Assembly: GCA_021186555.1 (NCBI GenBank)
Contig: JAJKFL010000002.1
Span: 5,903,001-5,967,000, forward strand
Direction of reading: 5' to 3'
Source of the DNA: Reticulitermes speratus
Taxonomy: Eukaryota > Arthropoda > Insecta > Blattodea > Rhinotermitidae
DNA: 64,000 nt
The first letter of the stretch is position 1, and every line of letters starts with the position of its first letter. Positions 33,816 to 45,847 of this stretch are shown here, piece by piece. A model generated the notes under the pieces. That model worked only from the letters and a program-made list of their open reading frames with translations, was not told the DNA's origin and made no database searches. The translations under genes were made by a program, and so were the position numbers.

Positions 33816-34199
33816 TACAATCTTTATTCATTTCACTGCCATCTTCTGTGCAAACGCATAACTGTTACGTAACGAGCGAAGTTCTAGCAGCCCTGCAATA
33901 ATTTAAACAATAAGAAATTATGCATTTATCTTGCCGAAAAATATATATGTAGATGCAGATTTCGAAACCAACCACACTGTTACTAAACTCTATTATTAAC
34001 ATGAAGGAAGTTGGCAATGTATATTAGCCTCATACACTACTCAGTTAACTGCTGAGAAAATCTTCACTCCAAAGGAACACATCTCATGCCTTCACACGTC
34101 GGATCATAGTGAACTAGAGACGCCCATCGATACCAATAGGAACCTCTGATCCGTGTATAGGAAGCATAGGAAGTACAGAAACAAAACTGTAGTTTACAG

Positions 34200-34251
34200 G
34201 AGGCAGTGTAGCACATTACCGAATCTTACTGTCGAAAGCAAGCTATACAAG
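34200..34251 (+). other. Candidate small exon
   Basis: The acceptor is AGTTTACAG and the donor CAAG|GTAAAC. The frame reads RQCSTLPNLTVESKLYK and ends in phase 0, in frame with the next candidate at 34368. It enters in phase 2, the same phase as the internal GTATGT donor at 26076 in gene A. It could be an alternative 3' exon of gene A or chance. Confidence 0.2.
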
Positions 34252-34367
34252 GTAAACAGTGAATGCATGCATTTGATACAATGCTTCGGGTGCGGTTACA
34301 CTCAAACCCGGTGTATAATATTTATGCATGATTTTGGGGAAAATAAACAGCTTATTTACTATTTCAG

Positions 34368-34430
34368 AAGCCATCTTTACCTGACAAGGTCAACAAGTCA
34401 TTTGAGGTCACATTTCCTTCTATGAAATGA
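34368..34430 (+). other. Candidate terminal exon
   Basis: The acceptor is ATTTACTATTTCAG. In phase 0 it reads KPSLPDKVNKSFEVTFPSMK and a TGA. The peptide looks coding-like but is too short to identify. The CpG-poor block begins at about this point. Confidence 0.2.
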
Positions 34431-36164
34431 GCCAAAATGCTCCTATTATCTGTCCACTATTGTTATTAACATATTATTTAAAAAAAGGAGTTATGTAACA
34501 CGGCAGTTCTGAGAAACTAATCCACACGTAAATAGGGCATTTAATACGTTTTTATTAATATAAAATATTTTTATGTAAACCGTATTATTAGGATATATAC
34601 CGTTTTAGACGTATGAAGCAGTTGTCAAAGTAATTCCATTTTAATGTTAGGAGTAAATAGTTTGTAATGCAAAAAGCTATTAGCAGTCTGTGAAATATGC
34701 ATACTTGATACTGCTCGAGAAGAGCTGCATTAACCCCTTATATTCTAAGTGAACTCCCACTTCTGCTACAGCGAAAGGCCAAAAATATGTGTCACTACTT
34801 AATTCATTGGCCCTTTTCAGACAGTTATAAATCCTCTGTCATTTAAATATGGAAGTTTGAAGTGTACCATTCAAAAGTTCTCTCTCAGTAGGGGTTGAGA
34901 AAGAAAATGAAGACTGAAAACAATACAAACAGAAATATGTAAAAACAAATATTTTTCTGAATGGGAATAGAGTACTTCTTGAGATATTTTGTTTTCAAAA
35001 GAAAATGATATTTACAGAATTCCATTAGCAGTTTCTTCTGTAATGAAATATTTTAACTCCTTACATCTCATTTACATGAAACCTGGTTATGTGGATAAAA
35101 CATTCAAATGTACGCACTAGAAAATAACATACTGCTGTTGCCCACAGTACATTAATTTTCTGCATCTGCCATCTGTGTGTGAAATCAGTGACACAGTAGA
35201 GACAAAGTAGATACGTTTGGTTAAACAGGTTAGATAGTTCATGTTACTGATAAAAAAAAAAGTCTCCAGAAGTATTTATCACTGAATCAAAGTAAGAATA
35301 TAGATTATGGTTATCTGGAAGGTAACCAAGCTAATCTAACGAGGAAGGAATAAATATGTGAGATAAAAGACTGCCCTGCAGAGTGAAGTGGTGGGGGAAG
35401 TGTACAGTGATATCACTGTAATTACTCTGCAATGGCACAACAAGTAACCTTGCTGATACTGATTTTCTGAAAACCTTCCACAGTCACAAGTTTACTAGAA
35501 AAAAAGAATCTCATTATTCATAGCCTTCTGTAACATACTCAAATGTCTGCATGATAAAATGCTATGACCTATAAGACACTGCCTCTATCAAAATGGATTG
35601 AAAGGTCAGTTTTCCTCATGTTAATAAGCATCATGCTGTAAAGACATTCGAGAAATTGCATGTAACATTTCATGCATTAGCCCCAGCATGAGATGAAACT
35701 GAGTGGTCAAACTAAATTTCTGCTCTTTGACGCTAAGGAAAGAATGGGTTGTAATGAAGCGGTTATATAAGAAGATCAGGCTGGATCCAAGTGATATCAG
35801 AGTAAGGCAATTTACTTGAGAGTTTCATTTACATTAAATTTTCTCACAATATGGAATATTATTTAATCAAATGGACATACCAGAATCCAGCCTACAGCCA
35901 TCACATTACTGATTTAGCTGACCTACTTTCTCAATGAAAGATAAATTGGCAAACATGTGAAAATACAATACTGTTGAATTTTGTCACATGCAGTAACCAT
36001 TTTAGACACCAATATGAAATTTTCTGCGTCAGAGCAAGCAGGCTCTGCAGAATTTTGCAGTGTATAAATTAATAAAGGTACAGACTGTCATATTAACTAA
36101 TTTTAAAGTATAGTATAACAATTGGAAAAAAAAATAATGTAACGTAGTTGATGCATTATGTTTA

Positions 36165-36220
36165 ATGTATGGGCCTGAAGATGGTGATTATAATGCACCG
36201 AAACATGTGGCAAAATTTGT
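36165..36220 (+). mobile_element. PLE tail remnant, hammerhead-like
   Basis: GCCUGAAGA, a GGUG...CACC stem and CGAAACAUGUGG follow the same order as the motifs at 1348 and 46145. The ends of the element were not found. Confidence 0.35.
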
Positions 36221-37297
36221 CCAGTACAATGTAGTACAGTTTCCTGTACCATGGTGACTCCTCAGTATGCATTACATGACAGGATGCAACAATATAGTAA
36301 TAACTGTTCACAGAATTTGCATACTCATGATACCCAATAAATCTACTCTGAGTGGGTCCCAGTAGTTTTCTCCACACCAGATAGTTGGCAATAAATTTTG
36401 CAGTATTGCATACAATGTTGCAAGGACATGGAACATTTTTTTTAACCCTGGATCATCAAATAGTTTAGCTCAAATCGGTCAGATATTTAACGTTTATCTG
36501 ACTGGGGTGGGTATTTAAATCATAGCACATGGTTTATGAAAAACATAAGTATTACATGAGCAGAAAAAGATAAAGTTATGCAAGAAACGTCATTTTGCGG
36601 AAAATGTGCAGTGTCTTAAAAATGCAGTAAATAACATTGTTGCCTAAATATATAAAATGATTTTCAAGGGGTGTTTTCATTTAATGCGTTCTCATGTGGG
36701 AATGTGGGTCTTTTGAAGGTTATTGTGTTTTTAGCACCAGCGACTCTGAGGTAATCATGATTTTCCCCAACTTTCTCCACATAAAGCTGATAATACACAG
36801 AAGCAGAGTACTGCCAGGTCATGGTGAAAACTGGCTTTGTAGACTGATGTTAAAGAACCCATGAACCAATTCACCAACAATTATATCACCATTACACAGC
36901 AGCAATAAAAGCATGGGAGTGTGCACTGGAAACACGCTTTTTACCCATCAATGACCAACCACAAGCATGTCTCTAATATTCTCAACATAAGAACACCATC
37001 ACATACCCACACACACACACACACACAACATACTGCACGTGCGTGTCATTTTCTTGGGAACTGATGACATCAGGAGGTGTACAGTCAATACTCTAACCTA
37101 AATGTGATGATAAATAACAAACTGCTGACGTTACAAGACTTGGTCAAAATGACAGAATGGCATTCTTTTAAAATTCTTGCAATGTGATGTGTGAAGTATG
37201 TTCGAAGAGTTTTTAGTATGGAAAGCTGTGCATGGCCAAAATTCCATACACCAAAAGAGAATAAGCCTCTTAAACATACTGATTTGATTGATCTTAC

Positions 37298-37336
37298 CTT
37301 CTAAGTCTTGAGTTCCTGACCGCTCAAAGCTCCGTT
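37298..37336 (-). other. Candidate 39-nt minus-strand exon
   Basis: On the minus strand a pyrimidine tract TTTTGTTTCTTTCAAG precedes 39 nt reading RSFERSGTQDLE with split codons, followed by the strong donor GAAG|GTAAGA. No partner exon was identified. If real, a minus-strand gene crosses the CpG-poor block. Confidence 0.2.
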
Positions 37337-37929
37337 CTTGAAAGAAACAAAATACGTGCTTGACGGTACTTCACTCAATTACACCACACATCAACTTAAT
37401 ATGAATTGCATCTTCCTAGCATAGTGCATTTTGCACAGAACGATACACAGACACACCCACACTTTGATACACATAGGAACAGTTATGTATCGGCAGTCAA
37501 GACTCAGTTGTCTTTCTTTACACACTTCACAACGATGGTCATGCTCTGCAGAGTTATTACAAAGAAAACAGTTTATCCAAACAAATATCACAGCTGAATG
37601 CAGCATTATGACGTATGCACAAATGCAAGTACATGTAAATTAAACAAAATATATTCTTGAATGTTGAAATTAGTTAATTTCACTTCAAAGTCTCTGTGAT
37701 TTAACAGGTTACACAGCAATTACACAGTGAATTTAATGAGTGTTATTTTTTTTATCTAACTCAAAACTGTCAAATTATAAAATTGTTGTTGGTCCATTCA
37801 CTATCAGAGGTATGTAGCTGGAGAATGTTTTAAGGGACAGGAATTTCTACCGATAGACACTGAGACTGCAAGAAGCCAGGTTTAATGGGAGGACTGCGTA
37901 GATTATGAAGCTGATATCAGTACGAGAAC

Positions 37930-38666
37930 ATTCAGCTACTATAAGTCTCCATCATGTCATATTCAGCACATCCATACAGAACATTCAGCTACTAAGTCTC
38001 CAACATGTCATATTCAGCACATGCATACAGAGCATTCAGCTACTGTAAGTTTCCATCATGTCATATTCAGCACATCCATACAGACCATTCAGCTACTAAG
38101 TCTCCATCATGTCATATTCAGCACATCCATACAGACCATTCAGCTACTGTAAGTCTCCATCATGTCATATTCAGCACATCCATACAGACCATTCAGCTAC
38201 TGTAAGTCTCCATCATGCCATATTCAGCATATCCATACAGACCATTCAGCTACTGTAAGTCTCCATCATGTCATATTCAGCACATCCATACAGACCATTC
38301 AGCTACTGTAAGTCGCCATCATGCCATATTTAGCACATCCATACAGACCATTCAGCTACTGTAAGTCTCCATCATGTCATATTCAGCACATCCATACAGA
38401 CCATTCAGCTACTGTAAGTCTCCATCATGTCATATTCAGCACATCCATACAGACCATTCAGCTACTGTAAGTCTCCATCATGTCATATTCAGCACATCCA
38501 TACAGACCATTCAGCTACTGTAAGTCTCCATCATGCCATATTCAGCACATCCATACAGACCATTCAGCTACTGTAAGTCTCCATCATGTCATATTCAGCA
38601 CATCCATACAGACCATTCAGCTACTGTAAGTCTCCATCATGTCATATTCAGCACATCCATACAGAT
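37930..38666. repeat. 53-bp tandem array, about 14 copies
   Basis: The unit is CATGTCATATTCAGCACATC..., 53 bp, with the first two copies lacking TGT in CTACTGTAAG. It sits in the CpG-poor block and itself contains almost no CpG. Confidence 0.9.
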
Positions 38667-38765
38667 GCATCAAGATTCCTCTTTATCATCCTTGTAATTC
38701 CTGAATTGAACTAACTAGCACAATATTATATCTGTTAATGATTTGTATGTCTTCCATATATGTGG

Positions 38766-38905
38766 CAGGCTCTTGTAAATGCGGTAATAAACCTTCAGAT
38801 TCCATAAAATGTGGGGAATTTCTTGACTCACTAAGGACCTGTTAGCTTCTCAGGAAGGACTCTGCTCTATGGGGTTGGTTGGTTGGTTTAATTAATTAGT
38901 TAGGC
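38766..38905 (+). mobile_element. LINE 3' tail
   Basis: GGCTCTTGTAAATGCGGTAA, GGGGAATTTCTTGACTCACT and a GGTTGGTTGGTT end identify the same LINE tail, diverged. Confidence 0.7.
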
Positions 38906-38909
38906 CTTC

Positions 38910-39015
38910 TATATATAAAATGCATTTAATGAATGTGTAAAGGGGATGGTGCATCTGTCTGCATGTTTCACCTCTAAGTACATGACAGGTTTCTATTAAA
39001 TTGATACTGGATCCT

Positions 39016-39056
<41 letters not shown>

Positions 39057-40020
39057 ACAAAAAGAAAACTGTGAGAAATATTTAATTTTGGATATTACCA
39101 GTTTGTAGTAATACCTCCATGACAAAATTAGATGTAACTAACTCTACAACCTTCCTTCAGACACAAAATTAGGTGTCATTAAACCCTACAACCTGTGTGC
39201 GTTTTAAGAGTGTGCATGTGCATGTGTTTATGTACTCCTCCTAATAACAGAAAGATTTATATAAAAACCTGTATTAATGTCATGCAATGGTAGGTCACTT
39301 AACCTTCATATTTGTAAGTCTCTGATACTTTGATGGGTTGAAACAGGCTGTTTGGAAGTAACCAAATAGTGGTTATGATTAGTTCATTTCTGGAGTTTTC
39401 TAATATCAGTACAAAATTATGATTCCTTTCATTTCCAGTCTTCTTTGGAGGTGCATGCATTGAATTTAGATCTATTTAACATTAGCACCAATCACATAGT
39501 GGCATAGCGCTTTATCACGGAAGAATGAAGGCTTTTTTAATCTTTATGTATGTTCATTAGACCACCGTAATTTTTCACTATAGCAGTTGGAAAATGTATG
39601 CATAGTGTACCAACATCAGACTTGCAGAAAGGTGCATGTTGGACATAAAATGTGTGTCACTTGTATCTAGGCGCCCTTAGAACCTTTGTTCAATAAATTT
39701 CTCTCTTCAGCAAACATTTAGTGATCTGCACTTCAGATGCATGCAGAAATACAAATAGATCTTCATGTAAAATCCCATTATTTGTGTCTGATTTTAACCA
39801 GGATTGGAAAAAGTGGGCAAATGTAAGTAAAACTTTGTGGTATGAAATATGTAAATCAATTCATCAGTTTTTCCGTTGTGACACGCAGACAGAGACATAT
39901 GATGAAGCCAACACGCGCATTTTTACAACTCTTCATCCCAAAAACACCAAAACTTAGCATAAGGCCCATCAAAGATTTCACCAGGAAACTGCTTTGATTA
40001 TTAACTTTATATTTACGAGT
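38910..40020. other. CpG-poor stretch, no gene
   Basis: Apart from the C-run there is no recognisable element. It continues the depleted block from 34.4 kb, ending near 40.2 kb. Confidence 0.4.
39017..39055. repeat. Uninterrupted run of 39 C
   Basis: Long mononucleotide C tracts are rare and unstable; shorter ones lie at about 14688, 22857 and 31806, with a G run at 23521-23539. The length may be affected by sequencing error. Confidence 0.9.
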
Positions 40021-40022
40021 CA

Positions 40023-40190
40023 GGACTTCTGGGATGTGACGCTGTGTCACTGGGCGAGTGGTTCCAGACTTCTTGAAGGCACTTTGGTCCTCCAAAACGT
40101 TGGGAACCATTCACCCACCAACACAGTATAATATTTCAGACCTGAATGCTAAGGAACAATGCTATGAGAACCTCAAATCTGACATACTTG
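40023..40190. mobile_element. PLE-like remnant
   Basis: It shares TCTGGGATGTG, TTGTTGGTGGG-type complement and GAGAACCTCAAATCTGACA with the 44.7-kb remnant. It is only a fragment. Confidence 0.4.
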
Positions 40191-40194
40191 TCCA

Positions 40195-42340
40195 TACTGT
40201 GCTTATTCACTGTGATAAACTATTGTACACGACAGCCAGAGGGACACTGAATCGCGACTTCACTGGTATAACGTGCGGCTGTCTACACATACTCTATATT
40301 CGGTCATGCTGTACTTATTTAACTGATCAAATTTTATATCCCTCGATAGCATCACTGCAACCACAATGCATGCTGTGTTTATAGATACTGAACTTGACAG
40401 AATAACGGTATGCACTAAGTGATATGCAGTATGAACTTGGAGCTGCAATAACCACAGTACCAAACTTTTCACTGCAGTGTTTTGCTGCAATGTACTGATC
40501 CTTTTAGTAACTACTACCAACTGCCGACATAACGATGGAATAGCAGGCGTTTTCCGTTGATATGCGCGGGTTGGCGCAAAAAAAATGACATACTTATAAA
40601 CTCAAAAGTTTTGCATCTTGGCCATATTTGTAACTTTTGACATCCAAACAATATTTGATATTCATGAAATACTCGTATGCTCACAGCAGATGTAAAGTAT
40701 CGTATGCAGGTCACAGTTACAAATACGACGACGATGCAGAACTCATGCGGCTGTAGAAAAATTGTTTTTGTGCCGCGCGGTATGTATACGCACACATATA
40801 CACGTGGTGATTCTTAATAGAACCTAATACATAGAAACATCGTGTTTTGCTCCTAAAATCAAGCCACAAAGTTCCGACAGATATTGGTCACAGCAACTTT
40901 GTTAAGATATGGCAACGGGCGCAACGACTTGGCGTCAATGCGATACACGTTTTGTGTCCGTGATTTCGTAACCTTACACTAGTATAACATTCTTGCATTG
41001 GTACTGTGGTGTTCAAACGTGCCTAACAACAACGTATTCTTTCGACGAATTAACTGACGTCATGGTGTATGGAGCAGTACTGCGAAGCCGACGAAGCTGC
41101 AGTTTACATTGAAATATATCCACAACGAAGGACTTAGCATACAAAGTTGCTGGAGTGTCCCCTCATGCCACTACCAGGTCGCTCTGGCTTTTCGTTAGAA
41201 TATTCCTGTGTACGGCGTGGAAGGTGCCGAACTCACACTTAGCCACGTTATCCCGTTCACACAACCTCCGGATTCTCAGCATGTAACAGTATTCGTTCTC
41301 CCAAGGCTGCTGCAGCAGGATACAGCTGATCCTTATATTCCCAGGAAGTCCTGGTCACGGATGAATTGTATAATTCACGGTCTTGTATTTCGAACAGTCG
41401 TAACATGCACACATAATCTTAAGAAAATCGGCAGTCGGCTCAGGAAACACGCTTCTAGCATGAGTTTAAAATTAATGCTTGGACGGAATAATTGGGCATC
41501 TCCTCATACGACCCTACGAGCTACCGCCTCGACAGCCAAGGCCACTTATTTACATGTTTAACGGAATAACTACGTCAGTAGCTGGAGGAAGTGTCACTAG
41601 CAACACGATAAGTTATGTATGTCGTTTATAAATGATGGAGCTCCTCGTTTTAACCGCGACGAAAAATAGTTCTTGGACCCTCACTTCTCAATGAATTGAA
41701 TTGAATTTATTTACATTATTTGAATCCAAAACAGAACAAGTCAAGAAAATATTACATACATACAGTAGTAGCTGGTACAAATACAACTAATTAAGCTTAG
41801 TTTGTTATTCTCTATTTACGTTAAAGTATTCGTCTACAGAGTAGGAGTAAGCATATAAATAATTCTTTAGGACTGATTTAAATTGTTTAGGGTTATCACT
41901 TAAAATTTTTATACTTTATGTGAGACTATTAAATACTTTTATGCCAATTGGTATCAATGCAAGGGGAAAACTGGCCTGTTCTATGGTCCCTGCGATCTCC
42001 CTACCTCACTGTGGGGCCACCTGAGGGGCATATTCTCACACATATTAACACGCGATAATAGCTTTGGCGTTCGATTGAAGCTGCTGCGATAACTGTGCAA
42101 CAAATACCTGAACTGTTCAGTGTAGCAGGGATTCTTGAGTGAACGAACGGGCTCAGCCATGCACTCAGACAAAGGGTGAGAGTTTTCAGTAAATTTTGCA
42201 AACATTAAGACAAGGTTATGTTAGAATCCGATAAACCTAAGGAAATGCGCTCGTAAAACACGCCGTTACTCGGCGCGTTTGAATTGCTAATGCTTTCCGT
42301 TCGTTCTGACTAACAAAGCGGTTGATACCACTTTTAAATT
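40195..42340. other. CpG-retaining stretch, no gene
   Basis: CpG content rises sharply here (for example 40880-41580) compared with 34.4-40 kb. Short frames such as 41208-41561 lack domains. It could contain a promoter or non-coding first exon. Confidence 0.35.
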
Positions 42341-42344
42341 ATGC

Positions 42345-42520
42345 ATAACCGTGCATTGGGCAATTAGATATGGTAGCTAAAACCAACAAATGCACCTAAG
42401 TGTATGAGAGCATATTATAAACATCGTGTAGTACAGTATAGGAGGTATACTATGTTTATAGTATACTTTCATACACTTACGTGCATTCGTTGGTTTTAGT
42501 TACCATATACGGTTGATACC
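42345..42520. mobile_element. Short inverted-repeat element, PLE-related ends
   Basis: The arms 42368-42425 and 42455-42513 are imperfect reverse complements containing AACCAACAAATGCAC, a string also at the ends of the 955-bp and 46.1-kb elements. There is no coding content. Confidence 0.55.
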
Positions 42521-42604
42521 ACGTTTATAGGAACCTTTTGGCTTCATTAGAGAAGTAGAACGTGGTCCTTACATATTGCATGTAATTAATAATCCTATAT
42601 ACAA

Positions 42605-42880
42605 ATACCCAAACACACGGAGTCGGTATAACGACTGGGCGACGGGGTGGACGTCCGAGGAATCGTGGTTCGATTCCAAGCATGGTCAAGATATTTTTCT
42701 CTTCATAGCGTCTAGACAGACTCTAGGACCCACCCAATCTTCTGTTCAGTTGGTACCAAGAGCTCTGACCCGGAAAGCTTACCACTCGCCTCCACGTAGT
42801 GCCGAGGTTTAGAATAAGTGGAGCAGTACCCCCGCTTTCCATACTTCATGGCAATGTGCTTAATTAAGGGCAGGAAAAAC
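42605..42880 (+). mobile_element. Decayed tRNA-headed SINE
   Basis: ACGGAGTCGGTATAACGACT, GTGGTTCGATTCCAAGC, ACCCACCCAATCTTCTGTTC and TAGTGCCGAGGTTTAGAATA match the main family with many changes. Confidence 0.6.
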
Positions 42881-43519
42881 TTGGTATACGGGTACTGGAT
42901 AATAGTTCATCACAGTGACTGTGCACTCTTGGACCATTCATACTTTGGGCTCGTGGGTTTAAATCCCGCTTGAGGTGTGGATTATGTTCACATTTTCATA
43001 GTCTAAGGATTTATAGTTTCAGAAGTTAATTCTATGACATCACACCAAAAGGCCTATCAAGTCCATTGAGGCTGAAAAGGTAGATAAAACAATAATCTGG
43101 CTGGCTACTTGCAGTTCAGTTGTATGCACCCTTTTTTATGCTAAAATTTAAAATTATTCGAATTCTCCAAAAATTACTGGAATTGAATGAAGGTAAATAC
43201 AAACTATGAATTTTATTTGTGTGTTGCCCCAAAATCCATGCTGTTAACACCTGAGGAGCTGTTAAGAAAATGTGAACTTAGGTATTTTTGCCTAACTCTT
43301 CGTGGTTTTTGAGTACGGTCATAATATATTACTGATTTCATACAACATAATGATCCCAGTATCTTTGAATTACAGTAAGTGAGCTTCATGATCAAACTCC
43401 CTTACTGCAATTGCTGAAAACACTAGTGTTCACTAGTTATTGTGAATTACGAAGCTTAAAATGATGTGGTGTGATAATCCACATCACTATTATTTTGTAT
43501 AATGCTCATCCTTTTAGCA

Positions 43520-43575
43520 TTTTCCAAACAATATTTTGGAGACTCGTTCAGTCTCCATCATCAGGTATTAAGACT
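43520..43575 (-). ncRNA. Hammerhead-like motif, degenerate
   Basis: The minus strand has CUGAUGA, a seven-base-pair stem II (GGAGACU with AGUCUCC around a four-base loop), then AAAA instead of GAAA. The core is one base from consensus at the conserved GAAA box, so probably inactive. It is likely a PLE relic. Confidence 0.4.
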
Positions 43576-44279
43576 GGAAAGGGGGCGCTACTGTAATGCC
43601 CATTGGAGTACCGATATCCACGTTAACACAGATTTAAGACAGATTCAGTCTCAAGAACATTGTTTGGAAAACCTAAAAGATGATGGATACTGCCCATTCA
43701 TGGGCAGTTATGTTTAATGAAGCATAATTTAAGATTATCTGTATGCTCTGAACGAACTAAAATTCCATATATATATATTGTCAAATGAATGTATGTTGGG
43801 TTAGGCTAAAATTTTGGATCAGGTTTAGAACAAAATAAATTTCTGGGTTTCTAAAATGGATGAACCATATTGTGTGACAAAGTACGTTTACAAAAACTGC
43901 TTTCACTATAATTATGCTAAAATAGTTCCCATGCAAAAAATTGTTTACCAGGCCCGTTACTTTCTGTGGCACAAGAGGTGAAACAGTGATCTGCGTACGT
44001 TTAATTGCAGACGACAGTAAATAATAAAATGCCCGTGTTTAAATGAAAAATAGGTCTGCCAGAGTGGAACCATTTTGAATTATTATTATTATTATTTAGT
44101 AGTAGTAGTAGTAGTAGTAGTAGTGTGCACATAATTGCTTCTGTCACTGTTGCCAAGCACTTAGTGAGCATACTTCAGTTTAATTATTTGTCCCTCTGCA
44201 TCAGGATTTAGGCAAAGCAGCTATTACAGCTTGGTTGGAAATATGTTTTAGAAGTAGTAAGTCCCAATTAATTAAAGAG

Positions 44280-44650
44280 TAACCCGAATGATAAAAGGAG
44301 TGACTGTATTACCGGAACGACATATAATGTTAGGTTATGCGTTAAGTGTGGATTACGAAGAAACCAGTCATTGTTCAAAGTCGCTTAAGTGCAACGAACA
44401 CATTATTTATACAAAACCACTGAATTGCAACGAACATACATCTTTAGACAACGATAAAACGCGACTTTTCCGATTTAAAAACAAGTATTTTTCCGATTAC
44501 CGCAATACATTCCACACGTTCACTTTCTGCTTTTACACTGACTACACTTCAAAGAAAGTAAAACGTGATTGGTCAGTTGATAAGTGCACTTTCATTATGT
44601 AGTACGACGGAGCAATATCCTCTGTTACAAATTCTCGTACCCATGATGCA
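44280..44650 (+). promoter_or_regulatory. Possible promoter or 5' exon region of gene B
   Basis: This short stretch is clearly richer in CpG (CCGAATG, CCGGAACGAC, GCGTTAAG, TACGACGGAG) than the depleted DNA on both sides and lies 1 kb upstream of the gene B start codon. Unmethylated insect promoters often retain CpG. No TATA box or initiator could be assigned, so this rests on composition only. Confidence 0.25.
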
Positions 44651-44724
44651 CAATTACTGTAATTTCTTCTCTGCATTTAGTGAGTTCTAAAGAACAGTAT
44701 GTCAATGAATAAAACTATATTTGA

Positions 44725-44960
44725 AGATTCTAGTCTTCTGGGATGTGGAGTTGTCTTTGGGCTAGTAGTTCCCGACGTTTTGAACGATCATAGTGTTCTC
44801 TTCTGCAGGGTGCACTTCTTGGCCCTGAAGATGGAGGCACTGCTATCCTTCGAAATGTAGGAAAATAGTTCGCTCAACAACACAGCGTCACATCCCACAA
44901 GACTGGAATCGTCAGCACCACCGCTGTGGGAACCTCAAATCTCACAAATTTATAGTTGAC
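44725..44960. mobile_element. PLE-like remnant
   Basis: It contains CCCTGAAGATGGAGGCACTG and TTCGAAATGTAGG plus the inverted pair TCTTCTGGGATGTGG / CATCCCACAAGACTGGA. A related copy is at 40023-40190 (CTTCTGGGATGTGACGCTGT). No coding capacity remains. Confidence 0.45.
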
Positions 44961-45119
44961 AGAATATGTAATGAAATATATATGCGTGTATGCAAAATTA
45001 AAAAAAAAAATATGCGTGTAAAATTTGTGGACTGTGGGTGAAATTCACAAAGACCGGGTGGTTTACGAAATGCTACCCCATTAATATTTTATTTTTCGAG
45101 CGTTTTCCCTCGTATTTTC

Positions 45120-45345
45120 AAAGATGGCTCACAGTTGTTCCCATGATTCCTCTATGTAAAAGACAGGCAAAATTATAGTTTTGTATCTTTTAGTATTTAT
45201 GTTTTCGAATAGCAAATGGGAAGACAAAAGATTCTCACTCATATGGTAGTAGGCATTCCCCGAATTTAATGTGCTCATAATTTCTTGATGCATACAATTT
45301 TGATCTTTTGGTGTCCCCAGATATTTGAACTGTGCCACATGTTGA
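45120..45345 (-). mobile_element. LINE fragment, minus strand
   Basis: The minus frame reads AQFKYLGTPKDQNCMHQEIM, STLNSGNAYYHMSENLLSS and KTIILPV, the segment just upstream of the 53.97-kb fragment in the same LINE family. It is truncated at both ends. Confidence 0.7.
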
Positions 45346-45601
45346 AGTGATGGAGTTCAGGCTTCAGTTTTAAATTTCATATATGAAAATTTCTTAATTT
45401 TACTGTTACTCATTCCTTGTAGTTGACAAGGAAACCACCACATCCTGGGCAGATGACAGGCATGTCTGCTTGTGATCAATAATGCATAATTTCAATTAGT
45501 CCATGTGTGTTTATACATTGAAGGATTTAGAGGAAGTAGGTGTAAGTTTTCCCAAAACTTAAATTGATGTAATCTTTGCTCCATTTCCTTTTCCATCAAG
45601 T

Positions 45602-45847
45602 ATGCTGGAAATTACAAATGATCCACATTTATTTCACACAGAGACAATGGAGGATGATTCCTCACACAGCAAACTTCAGTTGTGTCTCACGTGGAATAGC
45701 TTCACTGACAACATAATCAACTCTCTGGAGTCTTCTTATGGTGATGGTGACTTTGTGGATGTCACATTGGCCTGTGAAGGGGAGAGCATCAGAGCACACA
45801 AACTAGTTTTATCTGCATGTAGTCAGTACCTCAAGAGGCTGCTTAAG
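45602..45847 (+). CDS. Gene B exon 1 (first half of BTB)
   Basis: It starts with ATG two bases after a pyrimidine-rich TTTCCTTTTCCATCAAG, which looks like an acceptor, so 5'UTR is probably on an upstream exon. It encodes 82 residues ending CSQYLKRLLK; the donor is AAG|GTCTGA. A second in-frame ATG (METMEDD region) gives a possible shorter start. Splitting BTB after LLK is usual in insect tramtrack-type BTB genes. Confidence 0.9.

Larger units (their letters stand above)
34431..37930. other. CpG-poor block without recognised gene
   Basis: This stretch is AT-rich with roughly one CpG per 100 bp by eye and few recognisable transposons; a PLE-like remnant lies at 36165-36220 and a CA run at 37003-37026. 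It is conspicuously different from the repeat-dense 4-33 kb part. It may be intron or long UTR of an unseen transcription unit. Confidence 0.5.

Noticed and set aside
40514-40795. 93-codon minus-strand frame
   Set aside because: No domain, no codon bias and no splice support.
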